DNA of 64,000 bases from Seohaeicola_A nanhaiensis (GCF_042654245.1 NZ_JBHSGI010000002.1:434001-498000); one strand, 5' to 3'. Positions 1 to 9,667 are shown, counted from the first letter of the stretch. Numbers and translations: made by a program. The notes: generated by a model not told the origin, from the letters alone.

Positions 1-1298
1 AGGTCGGCGCCCTCATAGCGGTAGTCGCCCACGTTGGAGATGCGCAGGAAGAAGGCCTCGTCCTCGTTCTCGACCGCGCGGCGGTGATAGTCGAAGCGGT
101 CATAGACCACGCGGCCATCGGGCATCATGCGGTAGATGCCGGACTGCGGCGCGTGGGTGATTATGTCGACGTTGTCGTCGGTGTGCTTGATCACCATTTG
201 CGACCAGCTGTCGATCATGTCGGGGTCGGCCCAGCGGGCGTTCAGCTCCTCCACGTTCAGCTTGAAGGGTTTCTTGGAGAATTCCAGCAGGTGGAAGAGG
301 AAGAGCGGCGCGTCGGCATGGGCGAAGGCGGCGTGGTTGGTCATCGAGCTGGCGCCGGTGATGCGCGGGTTAAGCTCGCCCAGCCAGATGTCGCCGTTCT
401 TCTTCTCGATCAGGAAGTCGAGTTCGAAATAGCCGCGGTAGCCTTCCTTGCGCAGCTGTTCGCCGAAGCGGAAGGTGAGTTCGCGGGCCTTCTGGCGGGT
501 CTTGGGGGGGAAGGCAGTCGAGAAGATCTCGTTGCCGCACCAGCCGCCGCGATAGGGCGTCAGTTCCTTGAAGCCGACGAGTTCGGTCATCAGCGGGCCG
601 ACGATGGTGCCTTCGGAGGTGCAGCAGGCCTCGATGGCGGAGCCGCGGCAGTCGATGCGCTTCATGATCTTGATCTCGCCCTGGCCGACGATCTCGTGCT
701 CGTGCTTGCGGAAGTCGGACTCGGACTTGATGAAGAAGGTGGTGTGGCCTGAATCGCCGAAGGCCGATTGCAGGACGAGGTCGTTGCCGATGCCGGCCTT
801 TTTGGTGAGTTCCTGGAGGTGCTTGTAGTCCTTGACCTCGGAGAGGGTGTTGGGGACCGAGGGCACCTTGGCCTTGTTGCCGACGCGGACGGTTTCGATC
901 TTGTTGTCCATCGACTGGCGCAGCTTGGCCTTGGGGAACCAGACCTCGCCGCCGAGTTCCTTGACCAGCTTCTCGGTCTTCTCGTCGAACATGAGGAAGA
1001 CGAATTTCGGCTTGCCGCCGCGTTTCTTGACGTAGTCGATGACCTCCTTGTGCTGGAGGAGGTAATTGTTGATGTCCTCGATCGACTGGAATTCGTCGTG
1101 GGGCAGTTCTGAGGGGCAGAGCACGTTGGGGTGGCGGCCGTCGAAGCAATCCATGTAGCAGATGTATTTGAAGTTCTTCACCCACTCGTCGAGGCCGAGC
1201 AGGTTGAAATTGGTCGCCGAGACGAAATAGATCGGATCCTTGTTGGTGTGGAAGAACCGGCGGATTTCCGAGATGTTGTTCAATACCTTCTTGGCCAT
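1..1298 (-). CDS. ATP-grasp ligase / biotin carboxylase-like protein (3' end cut by window)
   Basis: I translated this reading frame by hand from an ATG at 1298, preceded by an AAGGA ribosome site; it stays open to the window edge (432 codons visible). The family is ATP-grasp: a basic N-terminal region, a central GDSGHTTF stretch (about 181-188) and the nucleotide/Mg2+ signature FELDF (291-295) followed by ELNPRITG (308-315), as in biotin carboxylase and carbamoyl-phosphate synthase-type enzymes. Such enzymes activate a carboxylate as acyl phosphate and join it to an amine or other nucleophile. No biotin-carrier or carboxyltransferase gene is near, so a peptide- or amide-type ligase is as likely as a carboxylase. 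It lies 22 bp downstream of the decarboxylase gene on the same strand, so the two are probably cotranscribed and may share a polyamine substrate (inference). Confidence 0.8.
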   Translation of the reverse strand, partial: MAKKVLNNISEIRRFFHTNKDPIYFVSATNFNLLGLDEWVKNFKYICYMDCFDGRHPNVLCPSELPHDEFQSIEDINNYLLQHKEVIDYVKKRGGKPKFVFLMFDEKTEKLVKELGGEVWFPKAKLRQSMDNKIETVRVGNKAKVPSVPNTLSEVKDYKHLQELTKKAGIGNDLVLQSAFGDSGHTTFFIKSESDFRKHEHEIVGQGEIKIMKRIDCRGSAIEACCTSEGTIVGPLMTELVGFKELTPYRGGWCGNEIFSTAFPPKTRQKARELTFRFGEQLRKEGYRGYFELDFLIEKKNGDIWLGELNPRITGASSMTNHAAFAHADAPLFLFHLLEFSKKPFKLNVEELNARWADPDMIDSWSQMVIKHTDDNVDIITHAPQSGIYRMMPDGRVVYDRFDYHRRAVENEDEAFFLRISNVGDYRYEGAD

Positions 1299-1320
1299 GA
1301 TGTGTTCCTTTTAACCCCTG

Positions 1321-4065
1321 TTATTTCGCCGCTTTTTTAAGTGCTGCGGCTGTGAAGACGCGCAGGCCCAGGTCGGGCCTGAAACCGTGGATTTCGCTGA
1401 CGTCGAGCGCGCGCATGAAGGCCATGATCTCGCGGCTGATCACCTGCCCCGGGACCAGGATCGGGAAGCCCGGGGGATAGGGAATGATGAAGCCAGCGGA
1501 GACCAGTTCCTCGCCCGCCTGAAGCCGCTCCATCAGAAGGTCGTCGAGCGGGAGATAGTCGCAGTTGTCCTCGTCGTAGGAGAGGAAGAAGGCGGTGCGG
1601 ATGTCGCCTTCGGGCGTGTCCGATCCGGAGCGGAAGGCGTCGTGGAAGCGCGAGAAGTCGGGCAGCGGCGGGACGTGTTCGACGAGGGCTGAGACGCGGT
1701 TGTCGAAGGAGCGGCGTTCCATCTTGGAGGCATCGTCGAGCAGGTCGTCGAGATCGCGCGCGATTTCGACCAGCACTTCGATCAGATAGGCGACGGAAGA
1801 GCGGGTGGTGCCGATGTTCGTCATGAACAGCACCGTGTTGCGCGAGGTCTTGTTGATCTGGATGCCGTATTTGTCCATCAGGATCTTGGTCTTGAAGGTA
1901 TCCCCGTCCCAGCCGGTGCCCCCGACCGCCAGGGTGATCCGCGTGGCGTCGAGCACGAATTCGTCCCGGCTCCAGCTGCTCCAGATATCGGTCCAGCCCT
2001 GTTCGGCGTCGTAGTAGCTTTTGACGCCGCTTTCGCGATATTGCTCGGGTATCATGTCGCCCGCGGTCAGGACCTTGAAATACTTCTGAAGCAGGGGATG
2101 CGTGCCGACTGCGCGACGGATCGCCATGGCACTTTCGACCTGGCGCTGGACGAATTCGAAGCCTTCCAGCTCGACCTGCCGCCTGCCCACGTCGAGCGAG
2201 GCGATGATCTGGTAGTTGGGCGAAGTGGAGGTGTGGGTCATGTAGGCTTCGTGGAAGCTCTGCTCGACCTCGCCCTTGAAGTCCTGATCGTTGACGTGGA
2301 TCATTGATCCTTGCCGCAGCGAGGTCAGGGTCTTGTGCGTGGATTGGGTGGCATAGACCCGCACCCGCGCGTCCGGCGGCGGAATGAGACGGGTCTTCAT
2401 CAATTTTTCGTCGTCGGCGTCCTTCAGCCGGGCCTGCTGTGCCTCATAGGCCTTGGCGTGTTCGGGCGTGCGCAGGCGGACGCGCAAATTGTTGGCGACG
2501 TTCATCGCGGTGCGCTGTCGGTAGGTCGGGCCGAAGCGGGCGAAGGCGAACCAGGCCTCGTCCCAGAGAAAGACGAGATCCTTCTTGATGGCGAGGCATT
2601 CCTCCATCACCCGTTCGACGTTGTAGACGATGCCGTCGAATGTGCAGTTGGTCAGGAGAACCATGCGCACGCGATCCAGCTTGCCGTGAGCCTTTAGGTT
2701 CAGCAGCGTGTGCTTGATCTCGGAGACGGGCACCGCGCCATACATCGAATATTCGTTGAGCGGATAGCTGTCCATGTAGACGACATTCGCACCGGCCAGC
2801 ACCATGCCGTAATGGTGCGACTTGTGACAGTCACGGTCGACCAGGACGATGTCGCCGGGGCGGACAAGGGCCTGCACCACGATCTTGTTGCAGGTCGAGG
2901 TGCCATTGGTGGCGAAGAAGGTCTGCTTGGACCCGAAGGCCCGCGCCGCCATGTCCTGGGCTTCCTTGATAGGCCCCTTGGGTTCCAGAAGGGAGTCGAG
3001 GCCGCCCGAGGTGGCGGAGGTTTCGGCCAGGAAGATGTTGGGCCCGTAGAAGGCGCCCATGTCCTGGATCCAGTGCGAGCGGGTGATGGATTTTCCGCGC
3101 GAAATCGGCATGGCGTGGAAGACGCCGGTGGGCTGTTTGGAATATTCCACCAGAGCCGAGAAGAAGGGCGTCTTGTAGCGGCGCTGGACGCCGCGCAGGA
3201 TGTTCAGGTGCAGTTCGAGGAAGTCTTCCTGGTTGTAGAAGACCCGGCGGCAGCGGCCGAGATCCATACCGGCGATATCTTCCGCCGAGCGGTCGGTGAT
3301 GAGATAGGCATCCAATTCGGGCCGCACCTTGGCGATCAGGCGGCAGGCCTCGGGGCCCAGATCGCCGGGAGCGAGACCTTCGACATCCTCGTCGTCTCCA
3401 ACCCGGTTGAGATATTGCGTCAGCAGCGGCAGGTCGTTCTTGGACTTCAGCGCAAGGCCAGGACGCACCACGACGGCCTGGACATTGTGGTTGAAGAGAA
3501 TGCCCATCAGCGCGTCTTCGAGGCTGGGCACGACGACCGGTTCGTAGAGGAACGGGTCCTCGGCCCGGCGCACCCGGTGCAGGTTCGAGCGCAGGAAGCG
3601 TTCCTGATGCTCGTTCACATTATCGACGATCAGCACCTCGAAGTAGGGCCTGCCCATAGCCCGGGCTTCGGGTGGCAGGTTGCTCTCGTCTTCGTAGTCC
3701 TCCGTATCCGTGTCTTCGGTCGAGAGCGGAATCGACCGGCGCCGGTAGGCTCCTGAGGTCAGAGCCCGCGCGATCCGGCGGACCGAAACGGCCAATTCGT
3801 GGATGTTCCGGGCCTCGAACTGCCGGCGGAGCATGTCGAAGGAATGGCGGCCGGGGAAGGCCCAGTAGGCCTCGATGGGTGCCAGCGAGGCGAAAAGCGC
3901 CTCGGCGGTGGCCACAAGCTTTTTGCCCTGCCGGCCTTCCAGCCCGTGAAGGCTGAGCGACTCGGTGGTTTCCCTCAGCGAACTCCAGCGGTCGGCGCGA
4001 AGTTGCGTGGCGCTGTAGTAGTCGCCGACGGAGGAGATGCTGGCAGGTTTGGTCTGCTGGTTCAT
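1321..4065 (-). CDS. Orn/Lys/Arg decarboxylase family protein (PLP, fold type I), 914 aa
   Basis: This is a PLP-dependent basic amino acid decarboxylase, expected to turn lysine, ornithine or arginine into cadaverine, putrescine or agmatine. The core carries FFATNGTSTCNK (383-394), WDEAW with the pyridine-nitrogen Asp at about 502, and STHKTL with the Schiff-base Lys at about 578. At 914 residues it exceeds classical inducible decarboxylases (about 715). The extra length lies in the N-terminal part, with a very acidic linker near 115-130, and in a charged segment of about 50 residues (518-570) between WDEAW and the PLP lysine. Substrate specificity cannot be read from sequence. The ATP-grasp gene follows 22 bp downstream and the amidohydrolase lies 48 bp upstream, suggesting one polyamine operon. 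Confidence 0.9.
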   Translation of the reverse strand: MNQQTKPASISSVGDYYSATQLRADRWSSLRETTESLSLHGLEGRQGKKLVATAEALFASLAPIEAYWAFPGRHSFDMLRRQFEARNIHELAVSVRRIARALTSGAYRRRSIPLSTEDTDTEDYEDESNLPPEARAMGRPYFEVLIVDNVNEHQERFLRSNLHRVRRAEDPFLYEPVVVPSLEDALMGILFNHNVQAVVVRPGLALKSKNDLPLLTQYLNRVGDDEDVEGLAPGDLGPEACRLIAKVRPELDAYLITDRSAEDIAGMDLGRCRRVFYNQEDFLELHLNILRGVQRRYKTPFFSALVEYSKQPTGVFHAMPISRGKSITRSHWIQDMGAFYGPNIFLAETSATSGGLDSLLEPKGPIKEAQDMAARAFGSKQTFFATNGTSTCNKIVVQALVRPGDIVLVDRDCHKSHHYGMVLAGANVVYMDSYPLNEYSMYGAVPVSEIKHTLLNLKAHGKLDRVRMVLLTNCTFDGIVYNVERVMEECLAIKKDLVFLWDEAWFAFARFGPTYRQRTAMNVANNLRVRLRTPEHAKAYEAQQARLKDADDEKLMKTRLIPPPDARVRVYATQSTHKTLTSLRQGSMIHVNDQDFKGEVEQSFHEAYMTHTSTSPNYQIIASLDVGRRQVELEGFEFVQRQVESAMAIRRAVGTHPLLQKYFKVLTAGDMIPEQYRESGVKSYYDAEQGWTDIWSSWSRDEFVLDATRITLAVGGTGWDGDTFKTKILMDKYGIQINKTSRNTVLFMTNIGTTRSSVAYLIEVLVEIARDLDDLLDDASKMERRSFDNRVSALVEHVPPLPDFSRFHDAFRSGSDTPEGDIRTAFFLSYDEDNCDYLPLDDLLMERLQAGEELVSAGFIIPYPPGFPILVPGQVISREIMAFMRALDVSEIHGFRPDLGLRVFTAAALKKAAK

Positions 4066-4113
4066 GCGGTCTTCCTCTTCTTCGCGCCGATAAGGGCCGG
4101 CGCCTGCCCTATG

Positions 4114-5076
4114 TCATGGCGATCCGGTGCGCCCCTTGAACATGGGTACGGCGGCCGTTCCGGGCTGGACCTCGCGCGCGAGCGCGGTGCGAGGGTCAGT
4201 CATGTCGACCCCCGCGCGCGAGCCCTGTCGCTGCGCCTCGAGCGGGCCGAGAGTGTAAAGATAGGCGTCGGAGCCGCTGGTGCGGTCGTAGACGGGAAAC
4301 TCTGCCTCGCGGTCGCGGAAGGACTTGAGCACCTGTCCGAGGCCCTTGAGACCCGCCTCGCGCTGGCGGCGGACGAGATCGAGGTCAACCTCGATGGGGA
4401 ACATGTCCTCCTGCCCCGCCGACTGGTGCAGGACCGTGGCCGAGGGGTCGACCACAAGCGAGCGCCCTACCCCGCCCGCGCCCAGACCGTTGACGTCGAA
4501 GACGTAGCACTGGAACTGGGCGGCGGTGGCCCGTGCGATGGCGATTTCGGCATCGCGGTCGGTGGTTCCGGTGAGAACCGGGTGCAGCAGCACCTCGACC
4601 CCCATGCTGGTGAGCTGGCGGGTGGTTTCGGGGAACCAGATGTCATAGCAGATCGACAGGCCGAAGCGGCCCACGTCGGGAACGTCGAAGACGCAGAAGT
4701 CGCTGCCGCCGGTGATGCCCGCCTCGTAGGGCCGGAACGGGAACATCTTGCGGTAACGGGCGACGATCTCGCCCTGCGGGTTGATCACGACCGAGGTGTT
4801 GTAGATGTGCCCGTCCTCCGCCTTTTCGAACATCGAGCCGGGGATCAGCCAGATGCCGTGGCGGCGGGCGTCCTCGCGGAACTGGTCGATGGCGTCGTTC
4901 GGGAAGGGCTGGGCATACTGATCGAGCGGGCCATAGGGGGCGAGTTCCGAGAACAGGACCATTTGCACCCACGGGAAGCGGGCCATCAGGATGTCGATCC
5001 GGTGGCGTATGCCTTCGACGTTGGAAGTGAGCGCGGCGACGTGCATCTGCACGCCGGCGATCGCGAAAGGAGTCAT
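4114..5076 (-). CDS. carbon-nitrogen hydrolase (nitrilase superfamily), 320 aa
   Basis: This is a nitrilase-superfamily amidohydrolase with the full Glu-Lys-Cys triad: E44 in LFSELAPYG, K110 in YRKMFPF and C143 in SICYDIWFPE. Enzymes of this fold hydrolyse amides or N-carbamoyl groups through a cysteine acyl-enzyme; N-carbamoylputrescine amidase is the best-known polyamine member. The gene comes first in a same-strand run leading into the basic amino acid decarboxylase and the ATP-grasp ligase, so an amide of a polyamine or amino acid is a reasonable substrate guess. Length (320 aa) is normal for the family. The exact substrate is unassigned. Confidence 0.88.
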   Translation of the reverse strand: MTPFAIAGVQMHVAALTSNVEGIRHRIDILMARFPWVQMVLFSELAPYGPLDQYAQPFPNDAIDQFREDARRHGIWLIPGSMFEKAEDGHIYNTSVVINPQGEIVARYRKMFPFRPYEAGITGGSDFCVFDVPDVGRFGLSICYDIWFPETTRQLTSMGVEVLLHPVLTGTTDRDAEIAIARATAAQFQCYVFDVNGLGAGGVGRSLVVDPSATVLHQSAGQEDMFPIEVDLDLVRRQREAGLKGLGQVLKSFRDREAEFPVYDRTSGSDAYLYTLGPLEAQRQGSRAGVDMTDPRTALAREVQPGTAAVPMFKGRTGSP

Positions 5077-5179
5077 ATGTTGCGGGTCTCCGAAATTTTG
5101 CGCTACCTCCCTCTGTTCGTTTTTTGGCCGGCCCGATCCCGTCCAGGACCATGCCGGAGGGCCGAGACTACCGTATTGG

Positions 5180-5605
5180 TCAGCGAACCACCAGCACCGG
5201 GCGGTCGGCGTGGCGAACGACCTTGTCGGCGTTCGAGCCGACGAGCAGCGTGCCGAGGTCTCCGGGCGGGTGCGAGGCGATGACGATCAGGTCGGCGCCA
5301 AGTTTTGCCGCCTCCTTCAGGATCGTTTCCGGCACATGGCCGTGGCCAACGTGGACATGCACGCGTGCATGGCCTGCGAGGTGGGAAGCCTGGAAGGCTT
5401 GCAGACCGCTTTCCATTTCTGCCAGGGCCTTTTCCTCGAAGCCGACCGGCAGGTAGGCCGCGACCATTGCCGCACCGAGGTCGTGCACGATGCCGAGCAG
5501 GTGAATTTCGCCGCTGTCGCCGGCGCAGTTCAGGGCGGCCGGCAGCGCCTTGGTCCAGCTTTCGGGGTGGTTGAGGTCGATGGGGAGCAGAACCTTGTCG
5601 AACAT
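5180..5605 (-). CDS. universal stress protein (UspA family), 141 aa
   Basis: This is a single-domain UspA-fold protein. It starts MFDKVLLPIDL and carries the nucleotide-loop pattern GADLIVIASHPPGDLGTLLVGSNADKV followed by PVLVV at the C-terminus. I chose the ATG at 5605 over an in-frame ATG at 5620 because AAGGAGA lies just upstream and homologues begin this way. It follows the stop of the fused TRAP permease by 11 bp. A Usp gene next to a TRAP permease is a known pairing (TeaD with TeaABC in Halomonas), where the Usp modulates transport, so a similar role is plausible here. Confidence 0.9.
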   Translation of the reverse strand: MFDKVLLPIDLNHPESWTKALPAALNCAGDSGEIHLLGIVHDLGAAMVAAYLPVGFEEKALAEMESGLQAFQASHLAGHARVHVHVGHGHVPETILKEAAKLGADLIVIASHPPGDLGTLLVGSNADKVVRHADRPVLVVR

Positions 5606-5616
5606 GGGCATCTCCT

Positions 5617-8358
5617 TCACGCCGTCGCGGGTTCGCGCCGGCCAATCCGGGCACGTTGCAGCATGACCACCAGCGCCAGCAGCAGCAGCGCGGGGATGAA
5701 CATCCAGTATTTGGACGGCGGATCGGCAGGAACCATGACGCTCTGGATTTTCTGATCCCAGTCAAAGCCGGCTTCGGCGGCGGGGCTCCCGAAGGCGACG
5801 TTGTCGATCACCACCTCGTCGCCATTGACGACGTATTCCATCCCGGCGGCGTTGAGTTTTTCCGCTCCCGTCGCGCCCTCGCCGAGGGGCAGCAGCGCAA
5901 CGAAAGTGACAGGATCGCCGACCGAGTTCACGCCCGCCACCTGCAATCGGATGTCGGTTCCCGGCGGCACGTCGGCCACCGCCTGTTCGATCTGCGCAGG
6001 CGCGACGGTGTCAAAGGGCGGATAGATCATGTCCATCCAGAAGCCGGGCCGGAACAGGGTGAAGGCGACTAGGAGCAGCGCGATGGATTCGTAGAAACGG
6101 CTGGAGACGAGGAACCAGCCCTGCGTCGCGGCGGCAAACAGCAGCATCGCTGCCGTGGCCACGATGAAGATGAAGATGCCATGCGCCCAGTCCACGTTGA
6201 TCAGCAGCAGATCGGTATTGAAGATGAACAGGAAAGGCAGCGCGGCCGTGCGCAGCGAGTAGAAGAAAGCGACGACGCCGGTCTTGATCGGATCGCCGCC
6301 GGAGACGGCCGCCGCGGCGAAGGATGCCAGTCCCACGGGGGGCGTCACGTCGGCCATGATGCCGAAGTAGAAGACAAAGAGGTGGACCGCGATCAGCGGG
6401 ACGATCAGCCCGTTCTGCTGGCCGAGGGTGACGATGACCGGGGCGAGCAGCGCCGAAACCACGATGTAGTTTGCGGTCGTGGGCAGGCCCATGCCGAGGA
6501 TCAGCGACAGGATCGCGGTGAGGACCAGGATGGCGAGCAGGTTGCCGCCAGACAGAACCTCGACGACATCCGCCAGTGCCGAACCGACGCCGGTCTGGCT
6601 GACCGCGCCCACGATTATGCCGGCGGTGGCAGTCGCGATGCCGATGCCGATCATGTTGCGGGCGCCGGCGACCAGTCCCTCGATGAGATCCTTGACGCCG
6701 GCCATGAAGGTGCCAGTCCGGCTGGCCCCCCGCAGCATGGCCATCAGCGGCCGCTGGGTCAGCAGAATGAACACCATGAAGGCCGCCGCCCAGAAGGCCG
6801 AAAGGCCGGGTGAGAGGCGATCGACCATTAGCGCCCAGACCAGCACCACAACCGGCAGGAGGAAGTGCAGGCCGGCGCGGATGGTGGGACCGGGCAGCGG
6901 CAGCTTGGTGACCGGTGCGTTGGGGTCTTCCATCTTGAGCGGCGCCTCGCGCGAGGCGATCCAGAGCAGGCCGACATAGACCGCCACCAGCAGGGCGAAG
7001 ATGATGTAGCCTGCGGTTTCCGGGAAGGCAGGGCGGATCCAGCCCATGCCGTAGTAGACCGCGAAGGACAGCGCGCAGATCACCGCGATGGTGAAGGCAA
7101 GGCTCATCAGCCAGACCAGCCAGGGCTTGGGCGCGGTGGCGCGCGGCAGACCTTCCATGCCGGCCTTCTGGGCCTCGAGGTGGACGATATAGACCAGAGC
7201 GATGTAGGAGATGATCGCCGGGATGAAGGCGTGTTTCACCACGTCGAAATAGGGGATACCGACATATTCCACCATCAGGAAGGCGGCGGCGCCCATCACC
7301 GGCGGCATGATCTGGCCGTTGACCGAGCTAGCCACTTCGACGGCGCCGGCCTTTTCGGCCGAGAAGCCGACCCGCTTCATCAGCGGGATGGTGAAGGTGC
7401 CGGTGGTGACGACGTTGGCGATGGAGGAACCGGAGATGAGACCGGTCATGGCCGAGGAGACGACCGCGGCCTTGGCAGGACCGCCGCTCATGTGACCCAT
7501 GAGCGAGAAGGCGACCTGGATGAAGTAGTTGCCGGCCCCCGCCTTGTCGAGCAGCGAGCCGAAAAGGACGAAGAGGAAGACGAAGGAGGTGGAGACGCCC
7601 AGCGCGATGCCGAAGACGCCTTCGGTCGTGATCCACTGGTGGTTGACGATCTCGGAGAGCGAGTTGCCCTTGTGGGCGATGATGTCGGGCATCCATGGCC
7701 CGAGCACGGTGTAAAGCAGGAAGATCGAGGCGACGATCATCAGCGCGGGGCCAAGCGCCCGGCGGGTCGCTTCGAGCAGGATCAGGATGCCGATGACGGC
7801 GACAACGTAATCCTGGGTGATCGGAGCGCCGACGCGGTTCGCGATGTCACGATAGAAGAAGAAGAGATACAGCGCCGACAGCGCTCCGACGATGGCGAGC
7901 GCCCATTCCCAGACGGGCACACGATCCTTTGGCGAACCGAGGAGGACGGTCGCCACGACGAACAGCGCGGGAAGCGGGATCCACCAGATGGGCGTGCCGT
8001 CCTTGGCAGAGATCATGAAGAGCGCCGCGAGTGCCAGCGGAACGATGACGCCCAGAGCGATCTGGAAGGTGCTGCGCGCGGCAGGAAAGGCGATGATGCC
8101 GAGGAAGATCGCAAAGCCCAGATGGATCGAACGGGCCAGAGTATCGTTGAAGAGCCCGAAGGGCGAGGCGATGTAGAGTTGAAACAGGGACCAGCAAAGC
8201 GCCACGACAAGGAGCAGAAGCCCGACGGCGCCGGTGGGACTGCGCCCGCCGGTATCTGAGGACGCGACGAGTTCGTCGAGTTCCGACTGACTGAGTCCCC
8301 CCTTGCCCGCGGCCTCGGCTTCAACCGCGGCCGCCTGAAACTGGTCGTTGTCGCTCAT
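5617..8358 (-). CDS. TRAP transporter fused permease (DctQ-DctM, TAXI type) with C-terminal DUF3394-like region
   Basis: This 913-aa membrane protein joins the small (4 TM) and large (12 TM) TRAP permease subunits, as is usual for TAXI-type systems. Predicted hydrophobic segments begin near residue 45 and continue to about 770. The DctM part contains typical stretches such as GMGLPTTANYIVVSALLAPV and a GGPAKAAVVSSAMTGLISGSS segment. A soluble C-terminal stretch (about 780-885) with a PDZ-like phrase, VAFGSPAAEAGFDWD, resembles the DUF3394 tail of some fused TRAP permeases and ends in one last TM helix. The substrate is probably a dicarboxylate or amino acid (unknown). It forms an operon with the binding protein upstream and the Usp gene downstream. 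Confidence 0.92.
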   Translation of the reverse strand: MSDNDQFQAAAVEAEAAGKGGLSQSELDELVASSDTGGRSPTGAVGLLLLVVALCWSLFQLYIASPFGLFNDTLARSIHLGFAIFLGIIAFPAARSTFQIALGVIVPLALAALFMISAKDGTPIWWIPLPALFVVATVLLGSPKDRVPVWEWALAIVGALSALYLFFFYRDIANRVGAPITQDYVVAVIGILILLEATRRALGPALMIVASIFLLYTVLGPWMPDIIAHKGNSLSEIVNHQWITTEGVFGIALGVSTSFVFLFVLFGSLLDKAGAGNYFIQVAFSLMGHMSGGPAKAAVVSSAMTGLISGSSIANVVTTGTFTIPLMKRVGFSAEKAGAVEVASSVNGQIMPPVMGAAAFLMVEYVGIPYFDVVKHAFIPAIISYIALVYIVHLEAQKAGMEGLPRATAPKPWLVWLMSLAFTIAVICALSFAVYYGMGWIRPAFPETAGYIIFALLVAVYVGLLWIASREAPLKMEDPNAPVTKLPLPGPTIRAGLHFLLPVVVLVWALMVDRLSPGLSAFWAAAFMVFILLTQRPLMAMLRGASRTGTFMAGVKDLIEGLVAGARNMIGIGIATATAGIIVGAVSQTGVGSALADVVEVLSGGNLLAILVLTAILSLILGMGLPTTANYIVVSALLAPVIVTLGQQNGLIVPLIAVHLFVFYFGIMADVTPPVGLASFAAAAVSGGDPIKTGVVAFFYSLRTAALPFLFIFNTDLLLINVDWAHGIFIFIVATAAMLLFAAATQGWFLVSSRFYESIALLLVAFTLFRPGFWMDMIYPPFDTVAPAQIEQAVADVPPGTDIRLQVAGVNSVGDPVTFVALLPLGEGATGAEKLNAAGMEYVVNGDEVVIDNVAFGSPAAEAGFDWDQKIQSVMVPADPPSKYWMFIPALLLLALVVMLQRARIGRREPATA

Positions 8359-8429
8359 GATCGGTCCCCACTGTTCCCTGTTGTGACGTCATTTGCCGTG
8401 CTCTTCGGCCGGCTGCGCCTTTTAGTGGA

Positions 8430-8453
8430 GCGGTCCCGCCGGGACGGAACCGC
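8430..8453 (-). other. intercistronic hairpin between TAXI binding-protein and TRAP permease genes
   Basis: GCGGT...ACCGC arms enclose an inner GTCCC-GCC-GGGAC stem. No U-run follows on the minus strand, so a strong terminator is unlikely. More likely it stabilises or attenuates the transcript so that the binding protein is made in excess of the permease. Similar elements follow the other binding-protein genes in this window. Confidence 0.45.
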
Positions 8454-8481
8454 CGGTCTTGTCAGGTCCGTTCAGGCCGGG

Positions 8482-9444
8482 TCAGTTGATCCAGCCGCGT
8501 TCCTTGTAATACTTCTCGGCCCCCGGATGCAGGGGAGCGGACAGACCGTCCTTGATCATTTCCTCTTCCTTGAGGTTGGCGAAGGCCGGATGCAGGCCCT
8601 TGAAGCGGTCGAAATTGTCGAAGACCGCCTTGACCACGGTATAGACCACGTCATCTGGCACATCCGCGGACGTCACGAACGTGGCCTTCACGCCGAAGGT
8701 TTCCACATCGTCCGCGGTACCGTTGTAGAGTCCGCCGGGGATCACCGCCTTGGCGTAGTACGGATTGTCAGCGACAAGTTTGTCGATCGCTTCGCCGGTC
8801 ACGGGAATCAGCTTGGCGTCGACGGTGGAGGTGGCCTCCTGGATCGACCCGTTGGGATGGCCGACGGTGTAGATGATCGCATCGACCTTGTTGTCACCCA
8901 GCGCGGCCGACTGTTCGGCGGGCTTGAGTTCGGAGGCCAGGGCGAAGTCCTTGTCGGATTTGCCCATCGCGTTCAGCACGACGTCCATGGTAGCGCGCTG
9001 GCCCGAGCCCGGGTTGCCGACGTTCACGCGCTTGCCGAAGAGATCCTCGAAGGTATTCACGCCGGAATCGGCACGGGCGACCACGGTGAAGGGTTCACCA
9101 TGCACCGAGAAGACGGCGCGCAGCTTGTCGAATTTCTGCCCTTCGAACTGCGAGGTGCCGTTGTAGGCGTGGTATTGCCAGTCGGACTGGGCGACGCCCA
9201 TGTCCATGTCGCCCGCCTTGATCGCGTTGATGTTGGCGATCGACCCACCGGTGGACGGGGCGGTGCACTTCAGCCCGGTCTTTTCGGTTTCACGGTTCAC
9301 CAGGCGGCAGATCGACTGCCCGACGACGAAGTAGACACCCGTCTGACCGCCGGTGCCGATGGTGATGAACTTCTCTTCGGCCGAGGCGGCCTGCGTGCTG
9401 AGCGTTGCAGCCAGCGCAAGGCCGGTCATATTCAGAAACTTCAT
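8482..9444 (-). CDS. TAXI family TRAP transporter solute-binding protein, 320 aa
   Basis: This is a periplasmic substrate-binding subunit. It has a Sec signal peptide (MKFLNMTGLALAATLSTQAASA) and then the TAXI signature KFITIGTGGQTGVYFVVGQSIC, with CTAPSTGGSIANINAI shortly after. Family members bind carboxylates or amino acids and feed them to a fused TRAP permease, which is encoded about 120 bp downstream on the same strand. Length and domain layout are normal. The 220 bp upstream (9445-9667) contains AT-rich sequence with a central TCGCGA, a possible promoter/operator, and the XRE/cupin regulator gene ends just before it. Confidence 0.93.
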   Translation of the reverse strand: MKFLNMTGLALAATLSTQAASAEEKFITIGTGGQTGVYFVVGQSICRLVNRETEKTGLKCTAPSTGGSIANINAIKAGDMDMGVAQSDWQYHAYNGTSQFEGQKFDKLRAVFSVHGEPFTVVARADSGVNTFEDLFGKRVNVGNPGSGQRATMDVVLNAMGKSDKDFALASELKPAEQSAALGDNKVDAIIYTVGHPNGSIQEATSTVDAKLIPVTGEAIDKLVADNPYYAKAVIPGGLYNGTADDVETFGVKATFVTSADVPDDVVYTVVKAVFDNFDRFKGLHPAFANLKEEEMIKDGLSAPLHPGAEKYYKERGWIN

Positions 9445-9667
9445 GCGTCTCTCCCTTTCATTTTGCGATTAATTGAAACATATCGCGATTTATTGTCTCG
9501 TCCAGCGCCGAAACCAAAAGGAATGGCGCAATTGAATGACTTGACCCTAACAGATTCGGCTCTTGACACAACCGACTGGCGAAATCGGCCGTCCAGCAGG
9601 TCGAAAACGACACGGATCGGCGAAAAGAGACATGCGCTTTGCTCATATGTGAGAGCCTTGTCGCATG

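Noticed and set aside
3799..5283. Plus-strand open frame (494 codons)
   Set aside because: Antisense to the decarboxylase and nitrilase genes; no motif or ribosome site.
6865..8259. Plus-strand open frame (464 codons)
   Set aside because: Antisense to the TRAP permease; product is extremely Asp/Gly/Arg-rich, typical of a shadow frame.
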